This document shows, in pieces, positions 48,492 through 61,600 of a stretch of DNA of 64,000 nt. Made by a program: the position numbers and the translations under genes. The stretch covers positions 553,501-617,500 of the forward strand of contig JAUJYZ010001118.1 of assembly GCA_033675265.1 (NCBI GenBank), in the 5' to 3' direction. Position 1 is the first letter of the stretch. Every line of letters begins with the position of its first letter. The notes beneath the pieces are model-generated. The model saw nothing but the letters and a program-made list of their open reading frames with translations. It had not been told where the DNA came from and made no database searches. Source of the stretch: Actinostola sp. cb2023 (Eukaryota; Cnidaria; Anthozoa; Actiniaria; Actinostolidae).

Positions 48492-49635
48492 ATCTATGTG
48501 TTGCCACACCTCTTCTATACGTGCAAGATACAAAGTGCATCATACATTGTTAGTCCCTGCAGTACTTTGCGTTGCGTAGCTCGCATATCTGCCATTAATT
48601 TTTGTACAGTGGAATGGATTACACGTGTTAACGTGTTCGTCGCTGTTTCATGTAAACGGGAACTCTGTCCCTTTAGATAGAAGATACTGTACAGGACCCG
48701 AAATGATCCCTGGCTTCGAAATGATCCCTGGCCCCGAAATGATCCCCAAAGTGTCTAGACTGGCTCAGAAATGATACCGGACCCAAAATGATTCCCAGAC
48801 TGGCTCTGAAATGATCCCCAGTGAAATTCAGGAATGGTTGAATTCAGTCCCGTAGATTCATTCCTTGGCCAACAAATCGCTACTACGTACCATCGACGCT
48901 TTCGAGTCTCATTTCATTATGTAACTCTGTAAACGCTGTGATTCTCTGGCCATTGGACTAAATCTTGAATGTATATTTATAAGTCATTTATTTATGTTAT
49001 ATAATATGTTTTAGGTCCCGCTTTGAAAACCATCATATGATAAATAGGGCATCCTAGTAAAACATTAGTAAATAACAACAACAAGTACTTGTAGCTGTCA
49101 TTGCCAGAAATCAGAGACATTTTGCGTCTACGATTATTTGTGTCAGCGGAGTTACCCAGAATCAAAAGATTATGCTCAAATTCATGTAAACTATGTGAAA
49201 TCTGAATCACAAACTAATAGTGTGAAGCGATCTTGATCATACAGCCTCTACATTTTAAAATAATTGAAAATTTAGCAAAAAGATGCGAAAATGGTATTTA
49301 CCACAGGAAGCCCAAAGTTGAACCCCCACCCCTCCATCGTCTCTCCTATTTCTCGCTTTTTGAGCCTAACTCAGCTAACTATCTCTGGGTTTCCTGTGTA
49401 ATCTAACAGGCCAGGCTACTTATGTAAACACACTGAGACGTTTTTGAAAACCTCCGTTTTCATTTGACCGAAAACGGATAAAAAGCTCTGCGTCCACACT
49501 AGCGTTTTGACATCGTTTTCGACCGTCCACACTAGGGGACAAACGATGATCCAAAGATGCGTTTTCGTAAACAAGCTCGGACGTTTTTTTCCGTATATGC
49601 ATGCTCCAGTATATAGCGCCAGGACTAGCACCAGC

Positions 49636-49800
49636 GATACAAGCATCCAGAGAGACTTTCGGTACGCACGCAATGCATTATGAGATTATTACAAAGGAAA
49701 AGTGAGCAGTTTTTGCTCACTTGGTGCTCACTTTTCCTTTGTAATAATCTCACAATGCATTGCGCGCGTACAGGAAATCTGGAACTCTTGATGCTTGTAT
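49636..49800. mobile_element. Foldback element, arms about 75 bp
   Basis: ATGAGATTATTACAAAGGAA and TTCCTTTGTAATAATCTCAC are inverted copies around a GAGCAGTTTTTGCTC-type centre. The match continues outward through GCAATGCAT and GATACAAGCATC/GATGCTTGTATA. The flank at 49430-49560 carries CCACACTAG copies, possibly part of a larger element. Confidence 0.7.
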
Positions 49801-51210
49801 ACTATCGGCTCGTCCGCCATATTGAATACCGGTTGTTTGCGGGAGTGCTGAGTGGTTCGCCGAGAAACGGTTCATAATAAAGAAGCGTGTTAAAAAGACA
49901 AATTCGACATGAAGATATTACGTGCTCAGAATTCATTATTTTATTTCTTATTCTTTCTTTCTTTTGTTTAATTTTTCAGACTTCGATTCTTCCACTGAAT
50001 AACTGAACGAAGAAATAAATGACTTTATAGTTACATTCTATGATCACGTGTGTACTCCCACGTTTCAAACATCACATGGATTCACGAAGGTCGAACGCCG
50101 TAGCTGATTTGAGTAATGAGTTTTCACTGCTGTCATAATCTGTACAGGAAATCCCACATCTGTTTCAAAAACAAAATCCCATGGAAATTGATCGATTCGT
50201 CAAGGCGATCTGTTGTCGAGACAGCCACCTGCTATCATCATTTTGGAACAATTATTTTACAAACAACTCGAATTATTCTCGGTATTTCAGTTCCAGTTCT
50301 GACCGGGCGCAATCTATCGGCAAAATACTCATTTAATTTCCGTACAACCGTTTTAGTTCCACTCATAATTGTGTTTCAGATTTATGTCGTATTATAAGTA
50401 AGCCGTTCATTTTGCTAAAGTCAAAGGCCGTTTCTGTATTAAGCGTTCATTACTATCAAGACAAAACCATTAACATCAAAATATATACACAATCAGGTTT
50501 TGGAGCCGGTTGCGTTCTTTCCGCCTTTTTACATTAACAATCCACACTAGAGAAGAAAATAGAAAACAAAAATGAACAGCAGATTTGTATTTTTGTCAAC
50601 AATACTTCAATACTCAATGGAGGTAAAACATATGGTATGTAGATTTGTATTCTACATTTCCAATTACTATCAACATTATGGAGATTGCAAACCCGGCCTT
50701 TGAAAAACACCTTGATTTTGTAGCCTACTAAATTCATTCATTTGCAAATGATGGAATAAAAATTGAATACTCAGTGGATGATTATAAACAAGGCCAGAAG
50801 TAAGCGGGTAGATTTTGAAGTCGAGTTGTAGTCAGTAGGTTGCGAGCGCGCGCATCTCGATGATTGCAGGTGAATGTTCATTGGGATTTTCGTATCAATA
50901 TCTAGTTGATCTCCACCGAGTTAATTGATTAGCATCTTGTCATCGTGTGTCTTTAAAACAGGACTTACACCATCGTTAGCAGAAACGACATTACAATCTT
51001 CATTAAAGGATCCTTCTGCCGGTTCACAGGCTGAATATCGGAGTGATTGTTGTTCAGTATTAACTTTGGTGTGTACTGTCAGATGATTCTTTTTCTGTTG
51101 GCAACATCTACGCAATCTACACGTATGTACAACATGCTGGAGCTAGTTGACGCGTTTTGACTTACAAGTCAAACTTAAGTATATCTAACCGAAGCGAGCT
51201 ATGCCAAATC

Positions 51211-52470
51211 ATGAACTATAGTTCGTCGCGATCGTCTTTGCTGGATTGTTTTGACGACAAACAACCAAGGAGGGAGAGAATACGCATCAATATCAGTGGG
51301 GAAATGTTTGAAACATTTGAAGAAACGTTGGCTCGATTTCCAACTACTCTGCTCGGATCCAAGTCAAAGAGAAGTCGATATTTTAACTCCAAAAGACACG
51401 AGTACTATTTCAACAGGGATAGGACAGTTTTTAATTCCATTTTATTTTACTATCAATCTCCAGGAATTCTATCTAAACCAGAGACGGTTTCCTACGAGAT
51501 CTTCTTCAAAGAAACGGCATTTTTTGAATTGGAGACCGATTGCATGGGAAAAACGGATCCTTCTGTTAGATGGTATATTGGTGGCCATCACAGGAAAAGG
51601 ACGCTACGTGGACGTATTTGGCAATCACTCGAGACTCCTATGTCGCCAGCGGAACGTTTCGTGAATAAACTATCAGGTTTAATAACGATACTGTCCTTGG
51701 CAGCTCTATGCTGGGAGACATTGCCTGAAGTTCGCACAGCGAATGATCAATCAGATAACACCACCACGGAACACACGAACAATTTAAATACTGACAATAC
51801 CCAACCATTTTACAACCAAAATCAATTCTGGTTTCTCACTGAATCTATCTTCTCAGGCTGGTTTACAATAGATTATTTCGCACGCTTTGCAACGGCGCCA
51901 AAACCATTGCCATTCCTCGTTTCTTTTGGAGCCATTGTGGATTTATTATCCATTCTGCCTTTGTACATCACTCTATTGCTACAATTCACCAATCATTCTA
52001 TCTTTCCAATTCTACGACTTGCTCGTTTGGTTCGAGTACTGAAATTAAAACGCTACAGCACCAGTGTGCGATTGTTGTTTGAAACTATTTGCGACAGTAG
52101 AGAGGAGCTTCAAGTATTCTTTCTGTGTTTGACTTTCGTCACAGTGGTCATGTCAAGTACAATCTATCATGTCGAAGGTATGGGTGAGAATTCCCAATTC
52201 GTTAGCGTACCTGATGTTTTCTGGTACTCAGTAGTCACGCTCTCAAGCGTAGGTTACGGTGACTATGTCCCGCGTACACCTTTTGGAAAACTGATAGCAG
52301 CATGTTTTTGTGTCAGTGGAGTGGTGGTGATATTCTGCTTTTCGCCGGTTTTATTTGCTAAATTCCGTCGATGTCGATATAGACTGTTCAAAGAGCAACT
52401 GGAGTTACAGATATATCATGAGGAAATGGGAAAAATCTACAACCAAAACATTACGGACAGAAAAATATAA
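51211..52470 (+). CDS. Shaker/Kv1-like voltage-gated potassium channel subunit, intronless
   Basis: One uninterrupted frame of 419 residues. The first ATG after the in-frame stop at 51148 is 51211. Residues about 24-110 form the T1 tetramerisation domain (RIRINISGEMFETFEETLAR, HEYYFNRDR, FYYQSPG). S1 is at about 155-175, followed by a linker with an N-glycosylation site (NTT). S2 (206-227) keeps E211, an aromatic and D of the charge-transfer centre. S3 (236-258) keeps D244. S4 (264-283) reads ILRLARLVRVLKLKR; the outermost Shaker arginine position appears to be Pro. The S3-S4 linker is very short. The pore filter is TLSSVGYGD (343-351). S6 reads IFCFSPV (374-380), so the first proline of the usual PVP hinge is Phe. 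Family role: tetrameric K+ channel subunit in the plasma membrane of excitable cells. The altered hinge suggests atypical gating or a regulatory subunit. AATAAA signals follow the stop. Confidence 0.93.
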   Translation: MNYSSSRSSLLDCFDDKQPRRERIRINISGEMFETFEETLARFPTTLLGSKSKRSRYFNSKRHEYYFNRDRTVFNSILFYYQSPGILSKPETVSYEIFFKETAFFELETDCMGKTDPSVRWYIGGHHRKRTLRGRIWQSLETPMSPAERFVNKLSGLITILSLAALCWETLPEVRTANDQSDNTTTEHTNNLNTDNTQPFYNQNQFWFLTESIFSGWFTIDYFARFATAPKPLPFLVSFGAIVDLLSILPLYITLLLQFTNHSIFPILRLARLVRVLKLKRYSTSVRLLFETICDSREELQVFFLCLTFVTVVMSSTIYHVEGMGENSQFVSVPDVFWYSVVTLSSVGYGDYVPRTPFGKLIAACFCVSGVVVIFCFSPVLFAKFRRCRYRLFKEQLELQIYHEEMGKIYNQNITDRKI

Positions 52471-52547
52471 AATGAAAATAAATGAAATGAAAAACGGGAA
52501 CTCGTAAATTGAGAATGAAACGCAATAGAAATTATCCGCGGATTTGG

Positions 52548-52553
52548 AATAAA
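52548..52553 (+). terminator. Candidate polyadenylation signal of the Kv gene
   Basis: AATAAA lies 78 bp after the stop codon. Another AATAAA is at 52477-52482, only a few bases after the stop, so the site 52548 or a later one is more plausible. Confidence 0.35.
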
Positions 52554-53509
52554 GACTTTGTGATATTATCTGATGAATCGACGGCAAGACTAGTCAGGGA
52601 TTACGTACTTAAAGTTTCTTCCCGGATTCTGAATGCGATACCAGACATCAAACATTCACGTATTTGTGAATCATCTACATGTGAGACAACGGTCAAGTGC
52701 CATTCTCCGTGAGACTGACTAGGGAAGACGACAAACTCGAGATTGTTGATGACAACCGCCTCAAAACTATCACACTAGCTATCCTGAAGTATCTATTAAT
52801 TAAACTGCTTAGCTGCGCTAGCTTACAATGCGCGCGATATGACAAGCGACCAGACACTTTTACATTGTCTTTCAACTATAGAATGGATCTCCCAAAACCT
52901 AAATTCAACAAATTCATCAATTGGTATCTAATTTTCTTGCAAGCTAATAGTGCAATTATATTTACACTTTGTAAGAATATTCTTGTTTAATTCGCTCCAG
53001 CTTTTTGTACATTAAAACGAGATGAAAAATTTATTTGCCCGGCGGTGGAATATCGAAAATTGTGTTTTTGCGTGAGCTGTCTATAGATGCCGGAGTGTAA
53101 ATACAAAACTTACAATCCCACACTCCTGTCATGAAAACTGATTTATTTAATGAATATTTGGCGAGGAAAAACCATAATATTAGAAATTCCAGTGGGTCTT
53201 TAAGAAGTACATTGCCCACGTAATTTCTCGAATGCAGACAAGATGGTGACGAAGCATTTGTGCTCGAGTCACTTCGTCAAAACTAGTGAAGATTTTTTCA
53301 GCATAAGCCGTAAAATTTATGGTAAACTGATATCCTTTATGAAAACCATTTCTAATTGGTTTTAAAAGTAGCTAGTGTTTCTTCATTTGGCGAACTGTTT
53401 ACCGATAATCAGTCATAAGTAAACAATGCAAATGCCTTACGAAATGCTCTTTTTACTGATTGTAACACTAGCCTACTATACTGACTATAGTAAACATTGG
53501 CACAGCTAG

Positions 53510-54015
53510 TGATCGCTTCGTTGTTTGCTATAGTCAGTATAGTGACCGCTTCGTCGTTTGCTATAGTCAGTATAGCTATAGTCAGTATAGTGACCGCTTC
53601 GTTGTTTGCTATAGTCAGTATAGTGACCGCTTCGTCGTTTGCTATAGTCAGTATAGTGACCGCTTCGTTGTTTGCTATAGTCAGTATAGTGACCGCTTCG
53701 TCGTTTGCTATACTGTCAGTATAGTGACCGCTTCGTTGTTTGCTATAGTCAGTATAGTGACCGCTTCGTCGTTTGCTATAGTCAGTATAGTGCCGGACCG
53801 CTTCGTTGTTTGCTATAGTCAGTATAGTGACCGCTTCGTCGTTTAATTGCTCATAGTCAGTATAGTGACCGCTTCGTCGTTTGCTATAGTCAGTATAGTG
53901 ACCGCTTCGTCGTTTGCTATAGTCAGTATAGTGACCGCTTCGTCGTTTGCTATAGTCAGTATAGTGACCGCTTCGTCGTTTATAGTCAGCCTATTGTGAC
54001 CGCTTCGTCGTTTCT
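53510..54015 (+). repeat. Minisatellite, 33-bp unit, about 15 copies
   Basis: The unit is CTATAGTCAGTATAGTGACC followed by GCTTCGTCGTTTG. GTC and GTT variants alternate in the first part (CTTCGTTGTT/CTTCGTCGTT), and a few copies carry small insertions. It is intergenic. Because 33 is a multiple of three, it generates an artefactual open frame. Confidence 0.95.
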
Positions 54016-54739
54016 ACTGAAAAGAAAATGAATACTTGTTGGTATAAATAATGTTAGTTAAAGAACGATAATGCAATGTTTCTAGTAACTCGTGATGTGT
54101 CTATCAATTCAAGAAGTGATTACAATTACAATTAATCAGTTATTTGGATGCAATCTTTACGAGATCAGCGCCCAGTAGTCATTCAATTACTTCGCCAGCA
54201 AATCAGTGAAAAACAGCGTTTTTGTTTCGAGAAAATCGACTTGTTTGCTTCAAAATGTCAACCAACTGCGGGTTTATATCATTGGTAGGGAAACATTGGA
54301 CTGATTAACTTTCGGTGATGGTGGTGAGCCGCCTTTAGTGAGTTTGCGTGCCGGGCCTTTATCTTATCTGATCAGTTTAAAATAGATGGTTAAATAACCG
54401 CTTTGAAATCATCAGAATTTTAAGACAGACATTAAAAGATGACTAGGAAATTGATTAGCCATTAGTTTTATTATTTAGTACAGTAAATAGTTCAAAGAAA
54501 TGTGGCTTTTCACCTGTCCAGAAAGAAAGAAGTAGGTCTATGTAGTCGCGATATTTTGTCTATTGGCCAGTCTGCAATCTCGATGTGGTCAGTGCAGCAC
54601 TCAGACTTACTTACTTCTGATATGATCGTTGACATTTCTGCGGCAAATCTGAAATCCTACTTCATTTTTGAAAGGGTTTACCACAATACTTTGTCGTATT
54701 CTTTATTGACCTTTATTTTTTTGAAGGAAACACTATTAA

Positions 54740-54960
54740 AGTGCGAATCGAAAAACCGTGGGCACCCAGAAATAGTTCAGAAATCGTTTATTGTTCGTTG
54801 AACAATCAGAAACAACTCTCTAACTGCAAGAAGTTTATCTGACTACAAATCAGTCGAACTTCTTGCAGTTAGAGAGTTAGCAGGTTAGTTCAGATTGTTC
54901 AACGAACGATAAACGATTTCTGAAATATTTCTGAGTGCCCACGGTTTTTTGATTCGCACT
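54740..54960. mobile_element. Foldback MITE, AGTGCGAATC...GATTCGCACT ends
   Basis: AGTGCGAATCGAAAAACCGT is matched inverted by ACGGTTTTTTGATTCGCACT. The arms continue through AGAAATCGTTTAT/ATAAACGATTTCT and CTAACTGCAAGAAGTT/AACTTCTTGCAGTTAG, about 100 bp each. No coding capacity. Confidence 0.85.
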
Positions 54961-55029
54961 GTAAACTCACAATATCTGACGTTTTGAAATCGGCTAAATG
55001 GGGGAATCCTGTTTTCGACTTGGCCACCA

Positions 55030-55037
55030 TGACGTCA
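55030..55037. promoter_or_regulatory. CRE-like palindrome upstream of glycerol kinase
   Basis: A perfect TGACGTCA lies about 630 bp upstream of the start codon. It could belong to the promoter or be coincidental. Confidence 0.25.
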
Positions 55038-55331
55038 CATGAGAATCCAGGCTCTCTCTTGCTCTATCATGTTGGTGTTGTGTTAAGCTTTTTATTTCTA
55101 CGTAGTATCAGCCTTTCTTGAATTTCATGTTTGCCATATGTATAGCTGATTAGATCTTTTACAGATCCTACGTATACCTACAGCATTTTCGTTCACGGTT
55201 CCCTCTTTCAAGTTTATACCACAGGGAGCCCAATAAATAAACGGAGCGAGCGCTTAAAACAGTGAAATGCAGAAAAACATACGTTGGTAACTCCCCTCCC
55301 CCACGTAAATCCATGTAATATCAGCGATTTG

Positions 55332-55390
<59 letters not shown>

Positions 55391-55669
55391 GTTTGTAAGT
55401 ATCTTTGGGCTTCCTGTGTATGCCAATCATAAAGGCATGTGCCCCTGGGCATGTGCAGCATGATTGGACCAATATAAATCACATTTACACTTGACTGGGT
55501 TCTTGTGCAACGAAAAATCATGCTTTTGCCAGTTTTGGCTTCACAAAATCCCTATTTGTAAAATCCATGTTTACAGTAGCTCATGAAGTTAATAATTCAA
55601 CAGATAAGTTATGTAAAAACTCTCACCTCCCAGCTGTACAGCGGTGTTTTGTTTCGATGGTATTCCAAG

Positions 55670-58600
55670 ATGGCAGCTTCTTCATTCAAAGACTTTGGTC
55701 CTCTTGTAGGCGCCATCGACCAGGGAACGTCTAGCAGTCGGTTCTTGGTAAATACGTAGCGCTAAACATATATATTTGAAGTAGATCGAAACCTTTTTGT
55801 TTGCGGGTATTTGCACAAAGCATACCGTGCATTGATTGATCTCGAACCTGTGTTTCGCGCCATAAAAACATAAGCTTAATGATAAGAACTAAATGCAGTA
55901 CGCTTTTCCTTTACACTTTAGTATTTATTGACCTTGTGTTTCGTGGCGTGATAGTGTAGCCTCTACTGATACGATCAATATATTCAATCAAGCGAATATG
56001 TCATCGCCCTTTGATTATAATATATGACCCGGCCACCTAGGGCTAGATAGGGATGTACAATATGACCACCTAGGGCTAGGGATGTACAATGACCCACCTA
56101 GGGCTAGGGATGTACAATAACCCACCTAGGGCTAGGGATGTACAATAACCCACCTAGGGCTAGGGATGTACAATGACCCACCTTGGGCTAGGGATGTACA
56201 CTGACCCACCACAGGGCTAGGGATGTACACTGACCCACCAAGGGCTAGGGATGTAATGTACAATGACCCACCTAGGGCTAGGGATGTACAATGACCCACC
56301 TTGGGCTAGGGATGTACACTGACCCACCACAGGGCTAGGGATGTACAATGATGACCCACCTAGGGCTAGGGATGTACACTGACCCACCTAGGGCTAGGGA
56401 TGTACACTGACCTACCTAGGGCTAGGGATGTACAATGACCCACCTAGGGCTAGGGATGTACAATAACCCACTTACTTCAAAAAATAGCTAAACAGTCTTT
56501 CTTACCTAGGACTAGGACTAGGGATGTACAATGACCCACCTTGGGCTAGGGATGTACAATAACCCACCTAGGACTAGGGATGTACACTGACCCACCTAGG
56601 GCTAGGGATGTACACTGACCCGGCTAGGGATGTACACTAACCTACCTAGGGCTAGGGATGTACACTGACCTACCTAGGGCTAGGGATGTACACTGACCCA
56701 CCTAGCGGGCTAGGGATGTACACTGACCCACCAAGGGCTAGGGATGTAATGTACAATGACCCACCTAGGACTAGGGATGTACAATGACCCACCTAGGGCT
56801 AGGGATACAATGACCCACCTAGGGCTAGGGATGTACACTGACCCACCTAGGGCTAGGGATGTAATGTACAATGTGACCCACCTAGGGCTAGGGATGTAAT
56901 GTACAATGACCCACCTAGGGCTAGGGATGTACACTGACCCACCTAGGGCTAGGGATGTACATGTACAATGACCCACCTAGGGCTAGGGATACAATGACCC
57001 ACCTAGGACTAGGGATATACACTGACCCACCTAGCGGGCTAGGGATGTACACTGACCCACCAAGGGCTAGGGATGTAATGTACAATGACCCACCTAGGGC
57101 TAGGGATGTACAATGACCCACCTAGGGCTAGGGATACAATGACCCACCTAGGGCTAGGGATGTACACTGACCCACCTAGGGCTAGGGATGTACACTGACC
57201 AACCTAGGGCTAGGGATGTACACTGACCTACCTAGGGCTAGGAATGTACACTGACCTACCTAGGGCTAGGGATGTACACTGACCTACCTAGGGCTAGGGA
57301 TATACACTGACCCACCTAGGGCTAGGGATGTACACTGACCTACCTAGGGCTAGGGATGTACACTGACCTACCTAGGGCTAGGAATGTACAATGATGACCC
57401 ACCTAGGGCTAGGGATGTACACTGACCCTAGGGCTAGGAATGTACAATGATGACCTACCTAGGGCTAGGGATGTACACTGACCTACCTAGGGCTAGGAAT
57501 GTACAATGATGACCTACCTAGGGCTAGGAATGTATAATGATGACCCACCTAGGGTTAGGGATATACACTGACCCACCTAGGGTTAGGGATGTACACTGAC
57601 CCACCAAGGGCTAGGGATGTAATGTACACTGACCCACCTAGGGCTAGGGATGTACAATGACCCACCTAGGGCTAGGGATACAATGACCCACCTAGGGCTA
57701 GGGATGTACATGTACAATGACCCACCTAGGGCTAGGGATGTACAATGACCCACCTAAGGGCTAGGGATATAACTTACAATGATTCTTTTGGACATACTAT
57801 AAGCAAACAACAAATGTCACTAATAGTATAATTATGGTGACACACAGTGATAGTGCGCATACAAAATGTACATCAATAATTGTTTTTTTCCAGTTGTTTG
57901 CCAGCAAGACAGCAGAGCTTCTAGCCTTCCACCAAGTAGAGTTTGACAGTATTTATCCAAAGGAAGGGTAAGAATTGCTACATGATGGTCTAGGAACTTC
58001 TAGGTCTTAATCACAAGGGGCGGGATGATCATCAGAAAATTGGAATTAACCCCCTAAATGAGACCAACCTGGGCGTGGCTTAAGCTTTATTTGATCCCTA
58101 ATAAGAGTCACTTTAATGACACCACCAACACAGTATGTTTTTGTAATTCTTCACGTGCAATCCTAATATTTTATTATACCTTGATGGCTAAAAATATTGT
58201 CATTTTCTGGTGAACACCGTAAGTGATACCAAAAACTGTAATCAACACCCCTAAAAGAGACAATGATCATCTCCGCCCCTTTCACATCGGAGTCCTCCCA
58301 GTAAGTAAGTAAGTAAGTAAGTAAGAAGTCCTCCCATCGGAGTGCTCCCTCACCGTAGCCCTCACTCCTATCTCCTCATCCACCCAGCCAACCAAGAATG
58401 CTGGCTATCACTGATCTAGAGTAGCATTTCATCAGACACATTCAGGATTTTTGTGATACAGTAGCTGGGATTCCAGGGCCATACAGTGTATAAGACTATA
58501 ATACAGTGTTAAAATCAATCAGTTTAGTCCTGGGTTAGCACAAATTGGCCTAAGTTAAGGAACCTGGTCCAGGACTTTTAATCAAACTATTTTACCATGA

Positions 58601-61600
58601 ACTTGGTACATTAATGTACCTGGGTACAAATTTGCCCCTGTTAAACTAATTTACTTATTTACAAAAATCACTGTAGTTTGTGGTTGTCTTTATGATAGAT
58701 GGGTTGAGCAAGATCCTAAAGTCTTATTGTCATCTGTATATACATGTATGGAACAGACTTTACAAAGCTGTAAAGATCTTCAAATCAATCCAGCTGATAT
58801 CAAAGGTAGGTACAGGAATCTATTGAACCATGTACCTTATGAATGTCAATCTATTGAACCATGTACCTTATTCGTACTTAATTTCGCACATACTTAATTT
58901 CGCGATTTTGTTAAGACAGCATTTTGTGAGGCTTTATTTTCACAATTTCAATAAGAGAAAATGAAAAAAGAGCATTAAATTTCACGAAAGTGGTGTCAAC
59001 AACATTTATTTTTTCTAAAAAACCAAGCTTATTTCTATACAAACAGGAACAAGCCGAGATGACAGTCAACTAGACTAACTAGACATTATAAACTTGTAGA
59101 CTAACTAGACATTATAAACTTGTAGCTAAAACAGACAAAAAAGTTTACGCTATACAGTTGCTCAGTTGCAAATGGTAGTATTATGTAGTTGAATAAGTCG
59201 TTTTAAAAACGAATTTCGTATTAAATAACGTTTGTTGTTCATGAATGTTGATTAAATGGTTTCGATATGTGTTTTTTTTCCCTGGGTATTATATTTCGCG
59301 TGTTTAAAGTCCGTGAGCCTTTTTTTCACGAGGCTTTAATTTAAAAATCGCGAAAATCACGAACTTAATAAAGCCTCGCGAAATTAAGCACGAATAAGGT
59401 ACATACATGTACATGTGCAGGGGACTGGTACCAAGTCCGTAAAACTAATTCAATTTGATATTAAAATTGGACATCATTTTCTGAGAGAGCAGACCAAACT
59501 TAGCTAGTCTGGAAAGATTGGTGAACTTCGGCTTAATATTGACGATGCTAGAGGGCATCAAAGATGTCTATTTTCCCATACAAACTCTGTAATTTTTTTA
59601 CGTTGTCCATCCAAACCATACATTCACTGTAAAATTTTGGCTGGACAACACAATTGCAAAAGTTTATAATTCCGACAGAATTCGCCCAAATCACATCAAG
59701 CTTTGCACAAATGCTGATTTCAACATGCTCTTTCATGTCATGAACTTAATTTTGTAATTACATTAATTTTAATAAACTCATTCCCAGTTCCCTGCTCGAT
59801 TTGATAGTGGCTAATACAATAATTATAAATAATATTCATTTTGTTCAAACAGCCATTGGAATAACAAATCAAAGAGAGACTACTGTGGTGTACATGTACA
59901 TGTGCACCTTGTAATACAGTAATTATAAATAATATTCATTTTGTTCAAACAGCCATTGGAATAACTAATCAAAGAGAGACTACTGTGGTGTACATGTACA
60001 TGTGCACCTTGTAATACAATAATTATAAATAATATTCATTTTGTTCAAACAGCCATTGGAATAACTAATCAAAGAGAGACTACTGTGGTGTACATGTACA
60101 TGTGCACCTTGTAATACAATAATTATAAATAATATTCATTTTGTTCAAACAGCCATTGGAATAACAAATCAAAGAGAGACTACTGTGGTGTACATGTACA
60201 TGTGCACCTTGTAATACAATAATTATAAATAATATTCATTTTGTTCAAACAGCCATTGGAATAACTAATCAAAGAGAGACTACTGTGGTGTACATGTACA
60301 TGTGCACCTTGTAATACAATAATTATAAATAATATTCATTTTGTTCAAACAGCCATTGGAATAACTAATCAAAGAGAGACTACTGTGGTGTACATGTACA
60401 TGTGCACCTTGTAATACAATAATTATAAATAATATTCATTTTGTTCAAACAGCCATTGGAATAACAAATCAAAGAGAGACTACTGTGGTGTACATGTACA
60501 TGTGCACCTTGTAATACAATAATTATAAATAATATTCATTTTGTTCAAACAGCCATTGGAATAACTAATCAAAGAGAGACTACTGTGGTGTACATGTACA
60601 TGTGCACCTTGTAATACAATAATTATAAATAATATTCATTTTGTTCAAACAGCCATTGGAATAACTAATCAAAGAGAGACTACTGTGGTGTACATGTACA
60701 TGTGCACCTTGTAATACAATAATTATAAATAATATTCATTTTGTTCAAACAGCCATTGGAATAACAAATCAAAGAGAGACTACTGTGGTGTACATGTACA
60801 TGTGCACCTTGTAATACAATAATTATAAATAATATTCATTTTGTTCAAACAGCCATTGGAATAACTAATCAAAGAGAGACTACTGTGGTGTACATGTACA
60901 TGTGCACCTTGTAATACAATAATTATATGTGGTGTACATGTACATGTGCACCTTGTAATACAGTAATTATAAATAATATTCATTTTGTTCAAACAGCCAT
61001 TGGAATAACTAATCAAAGAGAGACTACTGTGGTGTACATGTACATGTGCACCTTGTAATACAATAATTATAAATAATATTCATTTTGTTCAAACAGCCAT
61101 TGGAATAACAAATCAAAGAGAGACTACTGTGGTGTGGGACAAGATAACTGGGGAACCGCTCCACCATGCAATAGGTACTGTATATTGTAGGATATTGTAA
61201 TGGCTAGGAAGGTTGTTTAAGGACATGTATCCAATTCCTGGTTGGCCGTAATGGTTTTCTCTGAATAAAGTTAAGATTCACACAATTTTCACTGCACTTT
61301 TAATTGATGAAAAATGAAATCAATCTACACCTGTACAGAGAACTGTATTGGTAGATGTTGCAGGAGGATGTACAGAGAACTGTATTGGTAGATGTTGCAG
61401 AAGGATGTTTACTCTTGCAGTAAACCCTGACAAAACATATTATTATTGGCTTGTTCACATAGTGCATCCTTTGAAGGTTAAACTAGACAGACACTAATAA
61501 AATAATCACACAGCCAGAATGAACTTGATTCAATTAGTGGCTAAATGAGTACTTTACTTACTATTGTATGGTAAACTCTGACACTTGCCAAGGTTTGCCA

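Larger units (their letters stand above)
48235..51210. other. Intergenic region between SLC16 gene C and the Kv channel
   Basis: It holds the presumed promoter of gene C (minus strand), a short run of ATGATCCC-containing repeats at about 48700-48820, a foldback element at 49636-49800, and AT-rich unique sequence. A minus-strand frame at 50921-51115 resembles a basic cytosolic tail (RRCCQQKKN) but has no supporting exon, so I do not call it. Confidence 0.5.
52471..55669. other. Intergenic region between the Kv channel and glycerol kinase
   Basis: Presumed Kv 3' UTR, then AT-rich sequence with a 33-bp minisatellite (53510-54015), a foldback element (54740-54960) and a (TTA)n run (about 55330-55390). 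Short frames at 52509-52990 have no recognised motif. The last several hundred bases should contain the glycerol kinase promoter. Confidence 0.5.

Noticed and set aside
50921..51115. Minus-strand frame resembling a receptor cytosolic tail (RRCCQQKKN)
   Set aside because: There is no upstream membrane-spanning exon on that strand, a stop lies just upstream, and no conserved motif is present.
51157..51210. Extending the Kv channel 18 codons upstream from a TTG at 51157
   Set aside because: There is no ATG in that stretch; the first ATG after the in-frame stop at 51148 is 51211, a normal distance from the T1 domain.
56025..57778. TAGGG-containing array considered as interstitial telomeric sequence
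   Set aside because: The unit is about 28 bp with CTAGGG inside a longer non-telomeric motif, not tandem TTAGGG.
60780..61016. Minus-strand frame with [10 protein letters not shown] repeats
   Set aside because: Antisense of the 100-bp GK exon-fragment array.
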